64,000 bases of DNA from SB11 sp035906255 (GCA_035906255.1 JAMIFM010000010.1:361231-425230); one strand, 5' to 3'. Positions 8,801-16,621 are shown, counted from the first letter of the stretch. Numbers and translations: made by a program. Notes: generated by a model not told the origin, from the sequence alone.

Positions 8801-10372
8801 CTTGGTAGAGTGTAACCAACGGTGGCCAACATCCCAGCCGCCTTGTGCCCTGTCAATAGAGTCCATTAAAAAGCTGCCTTTGCAATCTATCGGGTCAAGT
8901 ATGGCTTTCATTTCTGCTTTGTAATCAAACAAATTACCGTTTGCAGAGGGAGGTATGGTTGTTCCTGCCGTATAACGAATACCATACGGGCGGTTTCCAT
9001 ACTCCCGTATCTTTTTAAAAAAGTCGTACATTAAAATAAAAATTTCTTGGTTCATGCCCCTTGCTACATCCTGAACTTTGCTGCGTTGCCAAGTATTGGT
9101 GGTGGCAGCCAAATTAAGGTGCATCTGAAAGTTTACATCGGGGTCTGGCGGGGCACTTGTAAAAACATCAAAATCATAACTACCATCAGGTTGTGCTGCA
9201 TTTTCAAGCTTTTGCCACATTATTTCCAAGGTTAAATCATTCGTATATTTTAGAATGCCATAAGCAACGTTAGAAGGTACAGATGTGGGAACAGTGGAAA
9301 AAGTTCCCATAACAGTTAGCCAAAATTCATCAAAATTAAAAGAGGCCGTACCGTTGTAATCCATGGTAAGGGTGCGGGGTTGGGCAAGGTCGCAGCCGTC
9401 CACATCCCAACCGTACTCATAATCCCAATTGTACGGTGCCCCTGTAACTGCGGTAGCTAACTGACAAATGGGGTAGCCTTGTAAAAATATGTAATACGAG
9501 TTTTCGCCTGCGGCAATACTACCGTCAACAGGGCTTTTGATGGTATAATTGCTTTTAAACTTCTTAGTATGGGCACAAGGTAAAAAGCCGGGCATTACTA
9601 CATCAAAGTATGTATTTATACCTAACTCGGTATATCCTTGTAGTTGTGCCATAATGCGGTTGGTAATGCTTTGCACTTCGCTAAGAAGATTTAGAGGGGA
9701 ATCCTGCGGGGTGGGTTGCACCGTTACACTGCCCACCAATTCTTTTACAAACAAAAAGCCCATCATTAAGGCAATGTGTTGGTCTTGGCTGGGTTCGTTT
9801 TCGGGGTTAAATTTATTGGGCAGGTTGTTTAGCGTGCTGTTGTGAAAAAAATCAGACAATACGGTTTGGTATTGGATGCTGTCGTTCAGGTATTTATTAT
9901 CACTGTTGTTCCAGTTATCCCAGTAATCTTGGGGAACATCATCCCTCAAATAAAAACCATTACGTTGCGCCGTATTAATATTACCAAGACTCAAATACTG
10001 CTCGGCGAAATCATCCAACCGATTCACAGCCTCAATGGCATAATACAATTCGTTGAGGGTGGTTTGGGCTTCGGCATTGTGTCCGTATTCTTTCAGCAAG
10101 TAATATTCGGTGGCCAATACCCCGATGTACCAGCCCAGCGAGGAGGTAGCATCGCCGTAATACAGCGTAGCGGCACTGTTGGGCGATGCCCAAAAACTTT
10201 CGCTTCGGGTGGGAATGGGGATGCTCATGCCTGGCTCTTTGCCAATACAGGTAAAGTATTTTTTATAACGGTCGCGCAAATCCCAGTATTTTTTATGGTT
10301 CAGCTCGTCGGTTTGGCCGGCCGCCTTCCCATAAATAAAGGCTACGGCAATCAGTAAAAACAGTTTTTTCAT
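5882..10372 (-). CDS. Very large secreted beta-helix protein with T9SS type A sorting domain
   Basis: The 1496-residue protein carries a classical signal peptide (residues 1-19, ending GKAAGQ). Residues 20-560 are rich in aromatic and helical segments and resemble no family I can name with certainty. Residues about 640-1130 contain many short Asn-rich repeats of the right-handed parallel beta-helix type (runs such as NDFINCDYGVQV and NEFTDCGQAVQA). A Gly/Ser linker (SGGSQSGGGG) precedes the final domain, which begins YTLTPNPATDIITV and is a type A sorting domain. The protein is expected to be exported and anchored at or released from the cell surface by T9SS. Beta-helix modules in such proteins commonly bind or cleave polysaccharide, but no active site is visible. 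The gene follows the lipoprotein cluster on the same strand after 97 bases. Confidence 0.85.
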   Translation of the reverse strand: MKKLFLLIAVAFIYGKAAGQTDELNHKKYWDLRDRYKKYFTCIGKEPGMSIPIPTRSESFWASPNSAATLYYGDATSSLGWYIGVLATEYYLLKEYGHNAEAQTTLNELYYAIEAVNRLDDFAEQYLSLGNINTAQRNGFYLRDDVPQDYWDNWNNSDNKYLNDSIQYQTVLSDFFHNSTLNNLPNKFNPENEPSQDQHIALMMGFLFVKELVGSVTVQPTPQDSPLNLLSEVQSITNRIMAQLQGYTELGINTYFDVVMPGFLPCAHTKKFKSNYTIKSPVDGSIAAGENSYYIFLQGYPICQLATAVTGAPYNWDYEYGWDVDGCDLAQPRTLTMDYNGTASFNFDEFWLTVMGTFSTVPTSVPSNVAYGILKYTNDLTLEIMWQKLENAAQPDGSYDFDVFTSAPPDPDVNFQMHLNLAATTNTWQRSKVQDVARGMNQEIFILMYDFFKKIREYGNRPYGIRYTAGTTIPPSANGNLFDYKAEMKAILDPIDCKGSFLMDSIDRAQGGWDVGHRWLHSTKSASEKAKSENQRSHYHSLDYMMLYNLYHIAYGVEGIRTYDTVTHTFTSTSVTMPDYNPEVTCPCTDITLNLSLPLETTKEIIPRFNHYDNFGVELSEYVNTDWTISTATGLLKNKNTTLTVCNNSTLTVTNNGRLQIGDNATGVGGLMIVKSGSTLTLEDGLLIVENIGRIVIERGATLKISTANQIMLNGSGAVIEILGNLELLPNATLNPLGDGYVLFNLPSDNNNLPNITVNGNNCQMIFEDVAGTKRIEIANNTRLHPPKHLKLFKIDGITAELGLNASMILPCDFHIVNNNITRIPNVTDNNGNTRVHKGITIYGIQHPQYITDNTFSDAKTAFTILNPQGHYDIKIHYNDFINCDYGVQVRNGRTHVFANEFTDCGQAVQAIDFARTLRFESNTVKGAGNNPTGFGFEITSANYADVGITGNVFSKTVTGFHGDKAVATLACNHFYQNEQAIDFYNYGTLNISAAIPSTGISLVGGSPLNGGYNYLNIPSGKNGTKVTSPYGLLRPFFLTTQIDNGYNSFYNSGGANGQHSSLVITRPSNTLNTFIQDVTIQNNYWGPQATAFVPGGAPPNFIDVNNTGSIHFAINENYSPRYILGTVSATTTTCPVSAWTSALSDPLNFDPDTKKPPVGGGATLNTYRNGSALASFDGNFGGISTTENVPNGTYMGTNVKTAFRNVFTGFTETVPLSGGGSEERVLKQGLLNLADLLMATASLISPETKEMNVFGYQKYLASIGDAIGAQVFVGDATGVANQLLAANTLFDELSAVNDLVNTNDTPHYRVKFNIELDRMIVHWMFGKYIDALDINSDISTFVQIEDIDRLNYWNCAIENERKVIAEEITELEYAENLKTCSMLFPYPPLQGSDQSGGSQSGGGGSNDPSITYTLTPNPATDIITVDMDLNTDGNVKIAVFNKFGIKVINDIPLGTLLAGNHTHTVTIAGLPVDVYNMVVYVDNVPFVEHFIKQSE

Positions 10373-10469
10373 ACAATATAGATTTAATTAGTGGGTGATT
10401 TTTGGGCAAAAGAATTTCCCTAAGCCTTTACAGGCTTTAAAAAAACATGAGAATATTTTTAATTACGGG

Positions 10470-11120
10470 TTATTTAATAATGTTATAGTCTATGAGCTTC
10501 CAAACTTCTGTGGTGCCCACTTCTTTTCGATAGTATCCTATATTTTTTGCTATATAATAGAGGGTTGGTTTTTTCCCTTCGGTTTCGTCATTCGTATGTG
10601 ATATTTTTATCACATTTTTGAATGTTTTTGATAAATGCGAAGCACTATCATTTTTTTCTTTGACCTCTGATATGTCGTTATAATAGCCTAACTTCTTACC
10701 AATTGTCGATGGATATATATAGTAAATATTTTCACCGACGTAATCCCCCGGTTTTGTTTTTATTCTCCTCACCTGATTGTAAAACGACATGTGATTTCGA
10801 TGGTAATAATTATACCCTGAATAGCTACTACTCATCTTCACAACAAACCATTCATATATATTTTCAAGCCTACCGTTATTATCTTTTACCGAGTCAAGCC
10901 CTTTATCGTCTTCATACACCCTCATGGTATCGTATGCCCCGCTAAGGCTGTCTTGGTACACCCACCATGTACCTGTTTTAAAGAAACAGTAATCCCATCC
11001 TTCCTGCCATACTAAAAAGGTTTCGGGTTCTTTTGGTGGTGCGGGGTCATTGGGTTTGCAGCTGTAATGGCTTGTAGCCAATAGTAGCAGTACTACTGAT
11101 AAAATGTATATCTTTTTCAT
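10470..11120 (-). CDS. Tandem lipoprotein paralogue A1
   Basis: This 216-residue predicted lipoprotein has a signal peptide ending in SHYSC, a loose Bacteroidota-type lipobox, followed by KPNDPAPP. It is the last of four homologous genes spaced 7-8 bases apart. All share a FFK.G.WWVYQDS motif near residue 50, a YDT.RV strand, and a C-terminal block with KNIGYYRKE and VWKLIDY. A1 and A2 are almost identical over the first 90 and the last 35 residues but diverge in between. No known family was recognised. The conserved tryptophans and beta-strand pattern suggest a small beta-rich periplasmic or surface protein. The alternating A-B-A-B order points to duplication of a two-gene unit. Confidence 0.8.
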   Translation of the reverse strand: MKKIYILSVVLLLLATSHYSCKPNDPAPPKEPETFLVWQEGWDYCFFKTGTWWVYQDSLSGAYDTMRVYEDDKGLDSVKDNNGRLENIYEWFVVKMSSSYSGYNYYHRNHMSFYNQVRRIKTKPGDYVGENIYYIYPSTIGKKLGYYNDISEVKEKNDSASHLSKTFKNVIKISHTNDETEGKKPTLYYIAKNIGYYRKEVGTTEVWKLIDYNIIK

Positions 11121-11127
11121 GCGTGTT

Positions 11128-11784
11128 TTAATTTTGGGTTACCTGATAGTCAACTAATTTCCAAACGGTGGAGTTGTCAATTACTTTTTGTATTACGCCT
11201 ACATTTTTAGCAAAATAAAAATTGGTTTTTTTCTTTTCTTCAGTAATGTTTTCACTATCCTCAAACTTGTAAACAGATAAATATGTTTTATTACGAACAT
11301 TAAACGAAGAAAATGTATCAGTAAATGTTACTATTCCCTTTTGAGAAAAGGGATGGCGTTTAGTACCAATAGGTGGTGCATCAAAAAAAGTAATTGTTTG
11401 GCCAGCATAATGTCCGGGCTTGAATTTTGTTCGCCAAACGACAGGTCCCCAATCTCCCCCATAAAAATATTCATAGGTATAGCCTGTTCGTGAACTTTTT
11501 GTATTTACTTTAAACCAATCGTAATAAAATTCTATTTTCCCATCTTTTCTAAATGTATCAATACCTTGTTTAACTTCGGTAACTGTAACGGTATCGTACA
11601 AATTGTTGGCAGAGTCGTGATATACCCACCAAGAACCCTCTTTAAAAAAGGTATAGTCTTTTATTTTTTGGGGTGTGGGTACAAAATAGGGTTCGGGAGC
11701 AGGCCCATCATCGCCGGGTTTGCAGCTTTGTAGGCCGTGTAAAAGGCCTACTGATATTATTATTAATACGTGTAATTTTTTCAT
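11128..11784 (-). CDS. Tandem lipoprotein paralogue B1
   Basis: This 218-residue predicted lipoprotein has its signal peptide ending at LQSC (cysteine about residue 21), followed by KPGDDGPAPEP. It is closest to B2 at 12451-13119; the first third and the last 40 residues (ending VWKLVDYQVTQN) are nearly the same. It also aligns with the A-type copies through FFKEGSWWVYHDS and the final KNVG...VWKLVDY block. The centre has YYDWF and GGDWGPVVWR segments specific to the B type. Seven bases separate it from A1, so the genes are almost certainly co-transcribed. The function is unknown; a lipid-anchored outer-membrane or periplasmic role is inferred from the signal alone. Confidence 0.8.
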   Translation of the reverse strand: MKKLHVLIIISVGLLHGLQSCKPGDDGPAPEPYFVPTPQKIKDYTFFKEGSWWVYHDSANNLYDTVTVTEVKQGIDTFRKDGKIEFYYDWFKVNTKSSRTGYTYEYFYGGDWGPVVWRTKFKPGHYAGQTITFFDAPPIGTKRHPFSQKGIVTFTDTFSSFNVRNKTYLSVYKFEDSENITEEKKKTNFYFAKNVGVIQKVIDNSTVWKLVDYQVTQN

Positions 11785-11792
11785 TGTAATGA

Positions 11793-12443
11793 TTATGATT
11801 GTACAATGTTATAGTCTATGAGCTTCCAAACTTCTGTGGTGCCCACTTCTTTCCGGTAGTATCCTATATTCTTTGCTAAATAATAGTTCGTTGGCTTTTT
11901 TCCTTCCGTTTCGTCACTTGTGTGTGATATTTTAATAGTGTTGAAATACAATTTTGAATTTACAAATACGCTATCCATTTTATCAACCACTTCGGCAATA
12001 TCTGGACTATAACCGAGCCTTTTACCGATTGTTGGTGGATATATAAAATAAATAGTTTCTCCAACATACTCACCTGTTTTTACCTTTATCCTTCTCAATT
12101 GATTAGAAAAAGACCTGTGAACCTGATAATAATAATTATATTTAGAGTAAGTACTATATACTCTAACATCAAACCATTCGTACACATTTTCAAGCCTACC
12201 GTTATTATCTTTTACAGAATCAAGCCCTTTATCATCTTCGTACACCCGCATGGTATCGTACGCACCGCTAATACTGTCCTGATATACCCACCATGTACCG
12301 GTTTTAAAAAAACAGTAATCCCACCCTTCCTGCCATACTAAAAAAGTTTCGGGTTCTTTTGGTGGTGCGGGGTCATTGGGTTTGCAACTGTAATAACTTG
12401 TAGCCAATAGTAGTAATACGGATAAAATGTATATTTTTTTCAT
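11793..12443 (-). CDS. Tandem lipoprotein paralogue A2
   Basis: This 216-residue predicted lipoprotein is the upstream twin of A1. The signal peptide (MKKIYILSVLLLLATSYYSC) and the following block up to about residue 90 match A1 nearly residue for residue, and so does the end from about residue 180. The intervening region, about residues 92-175, is only moderately similar. This pattern of conserved flanks and a variable core suggests either selection for variation or patchy gene conversion between copies. The gene sits 8 bases from B1 and 7 bases from B2. No enzymatic motif is visible, and the family is not one I can name. Confidence 0.8.
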   Translation of the reverse strand: MKKIYILSVLLLLATSYYSCKPNDPAPPKEPETFLVWQEGWDYCFFKTGTWWVYQDSISGAYDTMRVYEDDKGLDSVKDNNGRLENVYEWFDVRVYSTYSKYNYYYQVHRSFSNQLRRIKVKTGEYVGETIYFIYPPTIGKRLGYSPDIAEVVDKMDSVFVNSKLYFNTIKISHTSDETEGKKPTNYYLAKNIGYYRKEVGTTEVWKLIDYNIVQS

Positions 12444-12450
12444 GCGTATT

Positions 12451-13119
12451 TTAATTTTGGGTTACATGATAGTCAACTAACTTCCAAACGGTGGAGTTGT
12501 CAATTACTTTTTTGATTATTCCTACATTTTTGGCGAAATAAAAGTTGGTTTTTTTCTTCCCTTCAGTACTATTCTCTGTGTCTTCAAATTGATATACGGA
12601 TGAAAATTGCTTACTGTCAATTATCATCGTTGAGGCGGTATCAAGAAAGGTTACGATTCCATTTTGAGTATAAGGAGCTCGCTTAGTTCCAATCGGAAAA
12701 TCAAAGAAACAAAATGTTTGGCCATCCCAATCTCCGGGTTTTGATTTTACACGCCAAGTTAAAGGCCCCCAATCTCCACCATAAAAATATTTATAATTAT
12801 ATCCTGTATATGTACTGAATGTATTGAATATAAACCAATCATAATAAAATTCCACCCTGCCATCTCTTCTGAACGTATCAATGCCTTGGTTAACTGTAGT
12901 AACCTTAACAGTGTCGTACAGGTTGTTGGCAGAATCGTGATATACCCACCATGAACCCATCTTAAAGAATGTATAGTCGTTAATTTTTTGGGGTGTGGGT
13001 ACAAAATAGGGTTCGGGAGCAGGCCCATTGTCACGTTTGCAACTTTGCAAGCTGCCGCCTAAGCCGATAAAGGATATTATAAGCAGGTATAGAGGTTTTA
13101 TGGCAGTGTGCTTACGCAT
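12451..13119 (-). CDS. Tandem lipoprotein paralogue B2 (first gene of the cluster)
   Basis: This 222-residue predicted lipoprotein has a longer N-terminus than B1 (MRKHTAIKPLYLLI). The lipidated cysteine lies in SLQSC at about residue 27, followed by KRDNGPAPEP. Its body parallels B1: FFKMGSWWVYHDS, then YYDWF and GGDWGPLTWR, and an end at VWKLVDYHVTQN. It is the promoter-proximal gene of a four-gene operon running leftward, which may extend into the large beta-helix gene. The start is the only ATG that gives a proper signal peptide. Its cellular role is unknown. Confidence 0.8.
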   Translation of the reverse strand: MRKHTAIKPLYLLIISFIGLGGSLQSCKRDNGPAPEPYFVPTPQKINDYTFFKMGSWWVYHDSANNLYDTVKVTTVNQGIDTFRRDGRVEFYYDWFIFNTFSTYTGYNYKYFYGGDWGPLTWRVKSKPGDWDGQTFCFFDFPIGTKRAPYTQNGIVTFLDTASTMIIDSKQFSSVYQFEDTENSTEGKKKTNFYFAKNVGIIKKVIDNSTVWKLVDYHVTQN

Positions 13120-13749
13120 AAAGGTTAGATATTGTTATGACGAAATACCGTTGCCCGTAGTTTGGTTTTACTACCGCTATTAGATAAAGTGTACTGGGTG
13201 TTTTCATAGTTTAGTTAACAGCTACTAAATTAGTGATTACCCATTTTAGCCCACTTGCACTAATTGCAACCTTGCTTTTTACTTTTACGGAAAATTGCAA
13301 ACTGATACTTTTCATCTGGTAAACGTTTAAAAAACTCAAAGGGGGCAACCCCCGCTAACTCTGCACCTTCAGGTACCGCCAAGCACCCTACAAGACAGAA
13401 AAGCAAGAGGCAGCCCCCTTTGGGAGCTTGCCTGCTTTGCTATTCCCCTCTTGTGTAAATTTGGCGGTTTTAAAGGCGAGGGAATGACAAAAGGACAATT
13501 ATATGTTAACCTTATGTACTAAGTTGTTGTGTTTCTATAATTACCTACAAATGTAGCAAACAACACCCCGTTGCACAATAGCCAACAACACGTTGTTTTA
13601 TAGAAACACACTGTTTTTTGCTTGTATAAAGAACGCCGGATTTGGCACTGTTGTGCCCAAACATTAAAACAGCGGTACAAACATTAATAATGTTAATTAT
13701 AAATAACAGGGTGAAAACACGGTATTTTACAGTATTTGGCAGGAAAAAT
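13120..13749. other. Non-coding region between lipoprotein operon and CRISPR array, with structured segments
   Basis: No convincing gene is present. The segment 13338-13421 can fold as a closed structure: AAAGGGGGC at 13338-13346 pairs with GCCCCCTTT at 13413-13421, with a small GGGGG/CCCCC hairpin competing at its left edge. The promoter of the lipoprotein operon should lie near 13120-13250, but I see no clear -7 box. The right part lies just beyond the old (trailer) end of the CRISPR array and holds the inverted repeat listed separately. Confidence 0.5.
13528..13610. repeat. 13-bp inverted repeat at the trailer side of the CRISPR array
   Basis: TGTGTTTCTATAA at 13528-13540 pairs exactly with its complement at 13598-13610. 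The interior is rich in AACAAC/GTTGTT. It may be an end structure for the array transcript, which arrives here on the minus strand, or the termini of a tiny mobile repeat. Confidence 0.5.
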
Positions 13750-14143
13750 ATTTCAAACCCTGTGAGGTGCGATTAGGTGTTTAATTTTCCTACGTAGCAG
13801 GGTTTTAAGCACATCGGTTTCAATTCCTATAAGGTACGATTAAGTGCGCAATGTGTAAAATAAAACTCTTCATGGCCGCTTAATTTCAATTCCTATAAGG
13901 TGCAATATGTGGGATTATGGCAAACTTAAAGATGCCGTAAATATATTTCAAATCCTGTGAGGTACGATTAGGTGTGTTTCGCTATATTCTTCCGCGGCAT
14001 CGTTTAAAAAGTTTCAATTCCTATAAGGTACGATTAGATGTACCGGCACCGTTGGGGTAGTTAACATTGCATCATCGTTTCAATTCCTGTAAGGTACGAT
14101 TAGGTGCTTGCTTTCCAACCAATTCTCGGGTTTTGATACTTTA

Positions 14144-14274
14144 GTTTCAATTCCTGTAAGGTGCAATTAATGTGGTCAGTTGTCGGTGGACAGTAGACTG
14201 TCGTCCGATTTTAACTCCTCAAAGATACGATTAGGTGTTTGCTTTCCAACCAATTCTCGGGTTTTGATACTTTA
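14144..14274. repeat. First copy of a duplicated unit inside the CRISPR array
   Basis: This unit has four parts: a repeat ending AATGTGG; a 33-base segment (14175-14207) containing GGACAGT-AG-ACTGTC; a degenerate repeat with CTCCTCAAAG; and the 37-base spacer at 14238-14274. That spacer is also present at 14107-14143. The same arrangement recurs at 14932-15062, and its first half at 14737-14829. Confidence 0.85.
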
Positions 14275-14736
14275 GTTTCAATTCCTGTAAGGTGCAATTT
14301 GATGCCAAGCAAAGCAACTTATTGACAAGGCGATTGACTAATTTCAATTCCTGTAAGGTACGATTAGGTGGATACCGGACTTGGGCTTGACGATGAGATT
14401 TACACGTTTCAATTCCTGTAAGTTACGATTAGGTGCTATGATGCTGGAAAAACACGCCTGCGGGTTGGTGTGTTTCAATTCCTGTAAGGTACGATTAGGT
14501 GGATACCGCCGCCTGCGGGGCAATAAAGCCCCCGTAATTTCAATTCCTGTGAGGTACGATTAGGTGCTTTACAGGGCGTTGGCTGCGGCCCTCGAGCAGC
14601 TATATTTCAATTCCTGTAAGGTGCGATTAGGTGGTACACTGGCACTTGTTGCAGCAATTGCAATTGCAACATTTCAATTCCTGTAAGGTACGATTAGGTG
14701 AAGCGCATCTATATCAAAAGAAGAAGAACCACCGTT

Positions 14737-14829
14737 GTTTCAATTCCTATAAGGTTCGATAATGTGGTCTGTTGTCGGTGGACAGTAGACTGTCGTCTGA
14801 TTTTTACTCCTCAAAGGTACGATTAGATG
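14737..14829. repeat. Partial copy of the duplicated array unit
   Basis: A repeat ending AATGTGG, a slightly changed version of the 33-base segment (14767-14799) and the same type of degenerate repeat are present. The following spacer is different. Confidence 0.8.
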
Positions 14830-14931
14830 TGTAGGAGGTTCACAAATTGCAGGGCCTGAAATGTAGTTTCAATTCCTTTATGGTACGATTAGGTGAACTC
14901 GGTTATGTAATTTTGACCCCCGTATAACTCA

Positions 14932-15062
14932 CTTTCAATTCCTGTAAGGTACGATTAATGTGGTCAGTTGTCGGTGGACAGTAGACTGTCGTCCGATTTT
15001 AACTCCTCAAAGATACGATTAGGTGTTTGCTTTCCAACCAATTCTCGGGTTTTGATACTTTA
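14932..15062. repeat. Second full copy of the duplicated array unit
   Basis: The 33-base segment (14963-14995), the degenerate repeat (14996-15025) and the 37-base spacer (15026-15062) match 14175-14274 almost base for base. Confidence 0.85.
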
Positions 15063-16148
15063 GTTTCAATTCCTGTAAGGTGCGATTAGGTGGAAATACC
15101 TGTAACACCTGCTATGCGACGGTTTTTTATTTCAATTCCTGTAAGGTGCGATTAGGTGTGTGAGTGCCTTAACGTTCTCTGCGACCACAAACTTATTTCA
15201 ATTCCTGTAAGGTGCGATTAGGTGATTGCGCATATTGGTATGCTTAACCCTGTACTGTATAATTTCAATTCCTGTAAGGTGCGATTAGGTGTTCAACTGG
15301 GCAAACACTCCTGAAGGTGAGGAGTTTATTTCAATTCCTGTAAGGTGCGATTAGGTGAGCCTTAACGCTGTTGTCAAACAGCCGTATAAACACATTTCAA
15401 TTCCTGTAAGGTGCGATTAGGTGCCTTGCTAAACACACCTATTACGATAAACACCGGTATTTCAATTCCTGTAAGGTGCGATTAGGTGAGCAGCGAGCCA
15501 AACTTAAATGATTTTCGGAAACGCATTTCAATTCCTGTAAGGTGCGATTAGGTGGTTTACGATACTTTTTTTAGTTCTTGTTTTTAAGTTATTTCAATTC
15601 CTGTAAGGTGCGATTAGGTGGATTATGACAAACGGGAGAGGTTACGCGGTGATTTCATTTCAATTCCTGTAAGGTGCGATTAGGTGTTTTTCAGATATAA
15701 TCCTTGCGTAATACTCTACATATTTCAATTCCTGTAAGGTGCGATTAGGTGTTTTACAAAAGCATAGAGGGCTTTACCCTTTATTTATTTCAATTCCTGT
15801 AAGGTGCGATTAGGTGACCGACCTTGCGAATGACTTTGAGAACTTTGATATTATTTCAATTCCTGTAAGGTGCGATTAGGTGCACATCAGCGGCCTCAGA
15901 CGCCATTGCTTTACCGCTATTTCAATTCCTGTAAGGTGCGATTAGGTGGCCGTGTATAGACGATGTTGTATCGCCCGCTATCCAATTTCAATTCCTGTAA
16001 GGTGCGATTAGGTGATGTTGCAGTTACTATAGACAGCATAACCTTAACCGCATTTCAATTCCTGTAAGGTGCGATTAGGTGTATTTGGTGACGAAGCTAT
16101 GTGGCAACCATCAAACGGATTTCAATTCCTGTAAGGTGCGATTAGGTG

Positions 16149-16356
16149 CCGTCGATTTTTGACAATAAAACAGCCTGTTTCCAACGTTCGGCATTTCAAA
16201 TATAAGAGAATATAGAGCATAAAAAGCGTCGGTCAAAGATAACCTGATTTGCCTTGAGGATTGACAACCCCTGTTTTTGATAGAGGTTACCTATGTTTTT
16301 TGAAGTTAACCGATGATTTTAATAATCTGCAATACAGAGAAATTAGTCACCGACGA
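16149..16356 (-). promoter_or_regulatory. CRISPR leader
   Basis: This AT-rich, non-coding region lies between the uniform end of the array and the stop codon of cas2. It is where new spacers would be added and where array transcription should begin. Two perfect -7 boxes occur on the minus strand: TATATTTG at 16204-16197, about 50 bases before the first repeat, and TATCTTTG at 16241-16234. No convincing -33 element was found for either. Confidence 0.8.
16197..16204 (-). promoter_or_regulatory. -7 box of the CRISPR array promoter
   Basis: TATATTTG on the minus strand matches TAnnTTTG and predicts a transcript start near 16191, about 43 bases before the first repeat. Confidence 0.55.
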
Positions 16357-16620
16357 CTAAATGAAAGTATCGAGCTTGTTCTTCTCCGCCCCGATTATCT
16401 GCTTTTGCAGCCATTTTTCTTCGCGGTTTTTAAAAATGATGATGCTGTCGGTTTCTTCGTTCATAAATTCTTTGGCGGCATGAATGAGTTCTTTCAGTTT
16501 CACTTCCGTCATTTCTCCCTCAAATACTGAGTTCTGTACCCAATTCAGGTATCGCCTGCATAGTTTCAGCATTTTAGCTGTTCGCCGCTGCTCCACGTCA
16601 TATACCAATATCACGTACAT
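16357..16620 (-). CDS. cas2: CRISPR-associated endonuclease Cas2
   Basis: The 87-residue protein has the Cas2 ferredoxin-like pattern. It begins MYVILVYDVEQRR, where the aspartate at residue 8 is the usual metal-binding position, and continues with KMLKLCRRYLNWVQNSVFEG and a strand SIIIFK. The length matches the family. With Cas1 it forms the integration complex that inserts new spacers at the leader-proximal repeat. It is the last gene of the cas operon, one base after cas1, and its 3' end borders the leader. The start is a clear ATG. Nothing unusual is seen, and an active enzyme is expected. Confidence 0.97.
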   Translation of the reverse strand: MYVILVYDVEQRRTAKMLKLCRRYLNWVQNSVFEGEMTEVKLKELIHAAKEFMNEETDSIIIFKNREEKWLQKQIIGAEKNKLDTFI

Positions 16621-16621
16621 A

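Larger units (their letters stand above)
13750..16148 (-). CRISPR. Type I-B CRISPR array, 37 repeats including degenerate ones
   Basis: Thirty-base repeats begin ATTTCAATTCC and end GATTAGGTG on the plus strand, with spacers mostly of 35-37 bases. Seventeen repeats from 15063 to 16148 are nearly identical; those from 13750 to 15025 vary, the pattern expected of an old trailer end. The array is read on the minus strand, from the leader beside cas2. In that orientation repeats end ATTGAAAT or ATTGAAAC, the usual 8-base 5' handle left by Cas6. Counted repeat starts: 13750, 13817, 13883, 13945, 14011, 14077, 14144, 14208, 14275, 14341, 14406, 14472, 14537, 14604, 14671, 14737, 14800, 14866, 14932, 14996, 15063, 15129, 15195, 15262, 15328, 15394, 15459, 15525, 15591, 15657, 15722, 15787, 15853, 15919, 15985, 16052, 16119. 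Those at 14208, 14800 and 14996 are strongly altered. Confidence 0.98.

Noticed and set aside
9842..10357. 171-residue plus-strand frame antisense to the start of the 1496-residue protein gene
   Set aside because: It overlaps the signal peptide region of a well-supported gene and has no recognisable features.
3136..13119. A single integrated island from tRNA-Arg to the lipoprotein cluster
   Set aside because: No second copy of the tRNA 3' end was seen inside the window, so the right boundary cannot be placed; only the three genes nearest the tRNA are treated as likely element genes.
13338..13421. Possible known non-coding RNA such as 6S, SRP or tmRNA
   Set aside because: None of the conserved motifs of these RNAs was found; only a generic stem is visible, so it is described as a structured region.
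13498..13551. Twelve-residue ORF after a purine-rich ribosome-binding-like sequence near 13484
   Set aside because: Too short and isolated to support as a gene without conservation data.
14381..14563. 60-residue frame inside the CRISPR array
   Set aside because: It is a translation of repeats and spacers, with the same peptide motif recurring every 66 bases.
13750..16148. Self-targeting spacers matching genes in this window
   Set aside because: No spacer was recognised by eye elsewhere in the window; a full search could not be run, so no claim is made.
16261..16530. 89-residue plus-strand frame in the CRISPR leader and cas2
   Set aside because: It is antisense to cas2 and the leader; the minus strand is clearly coding there.
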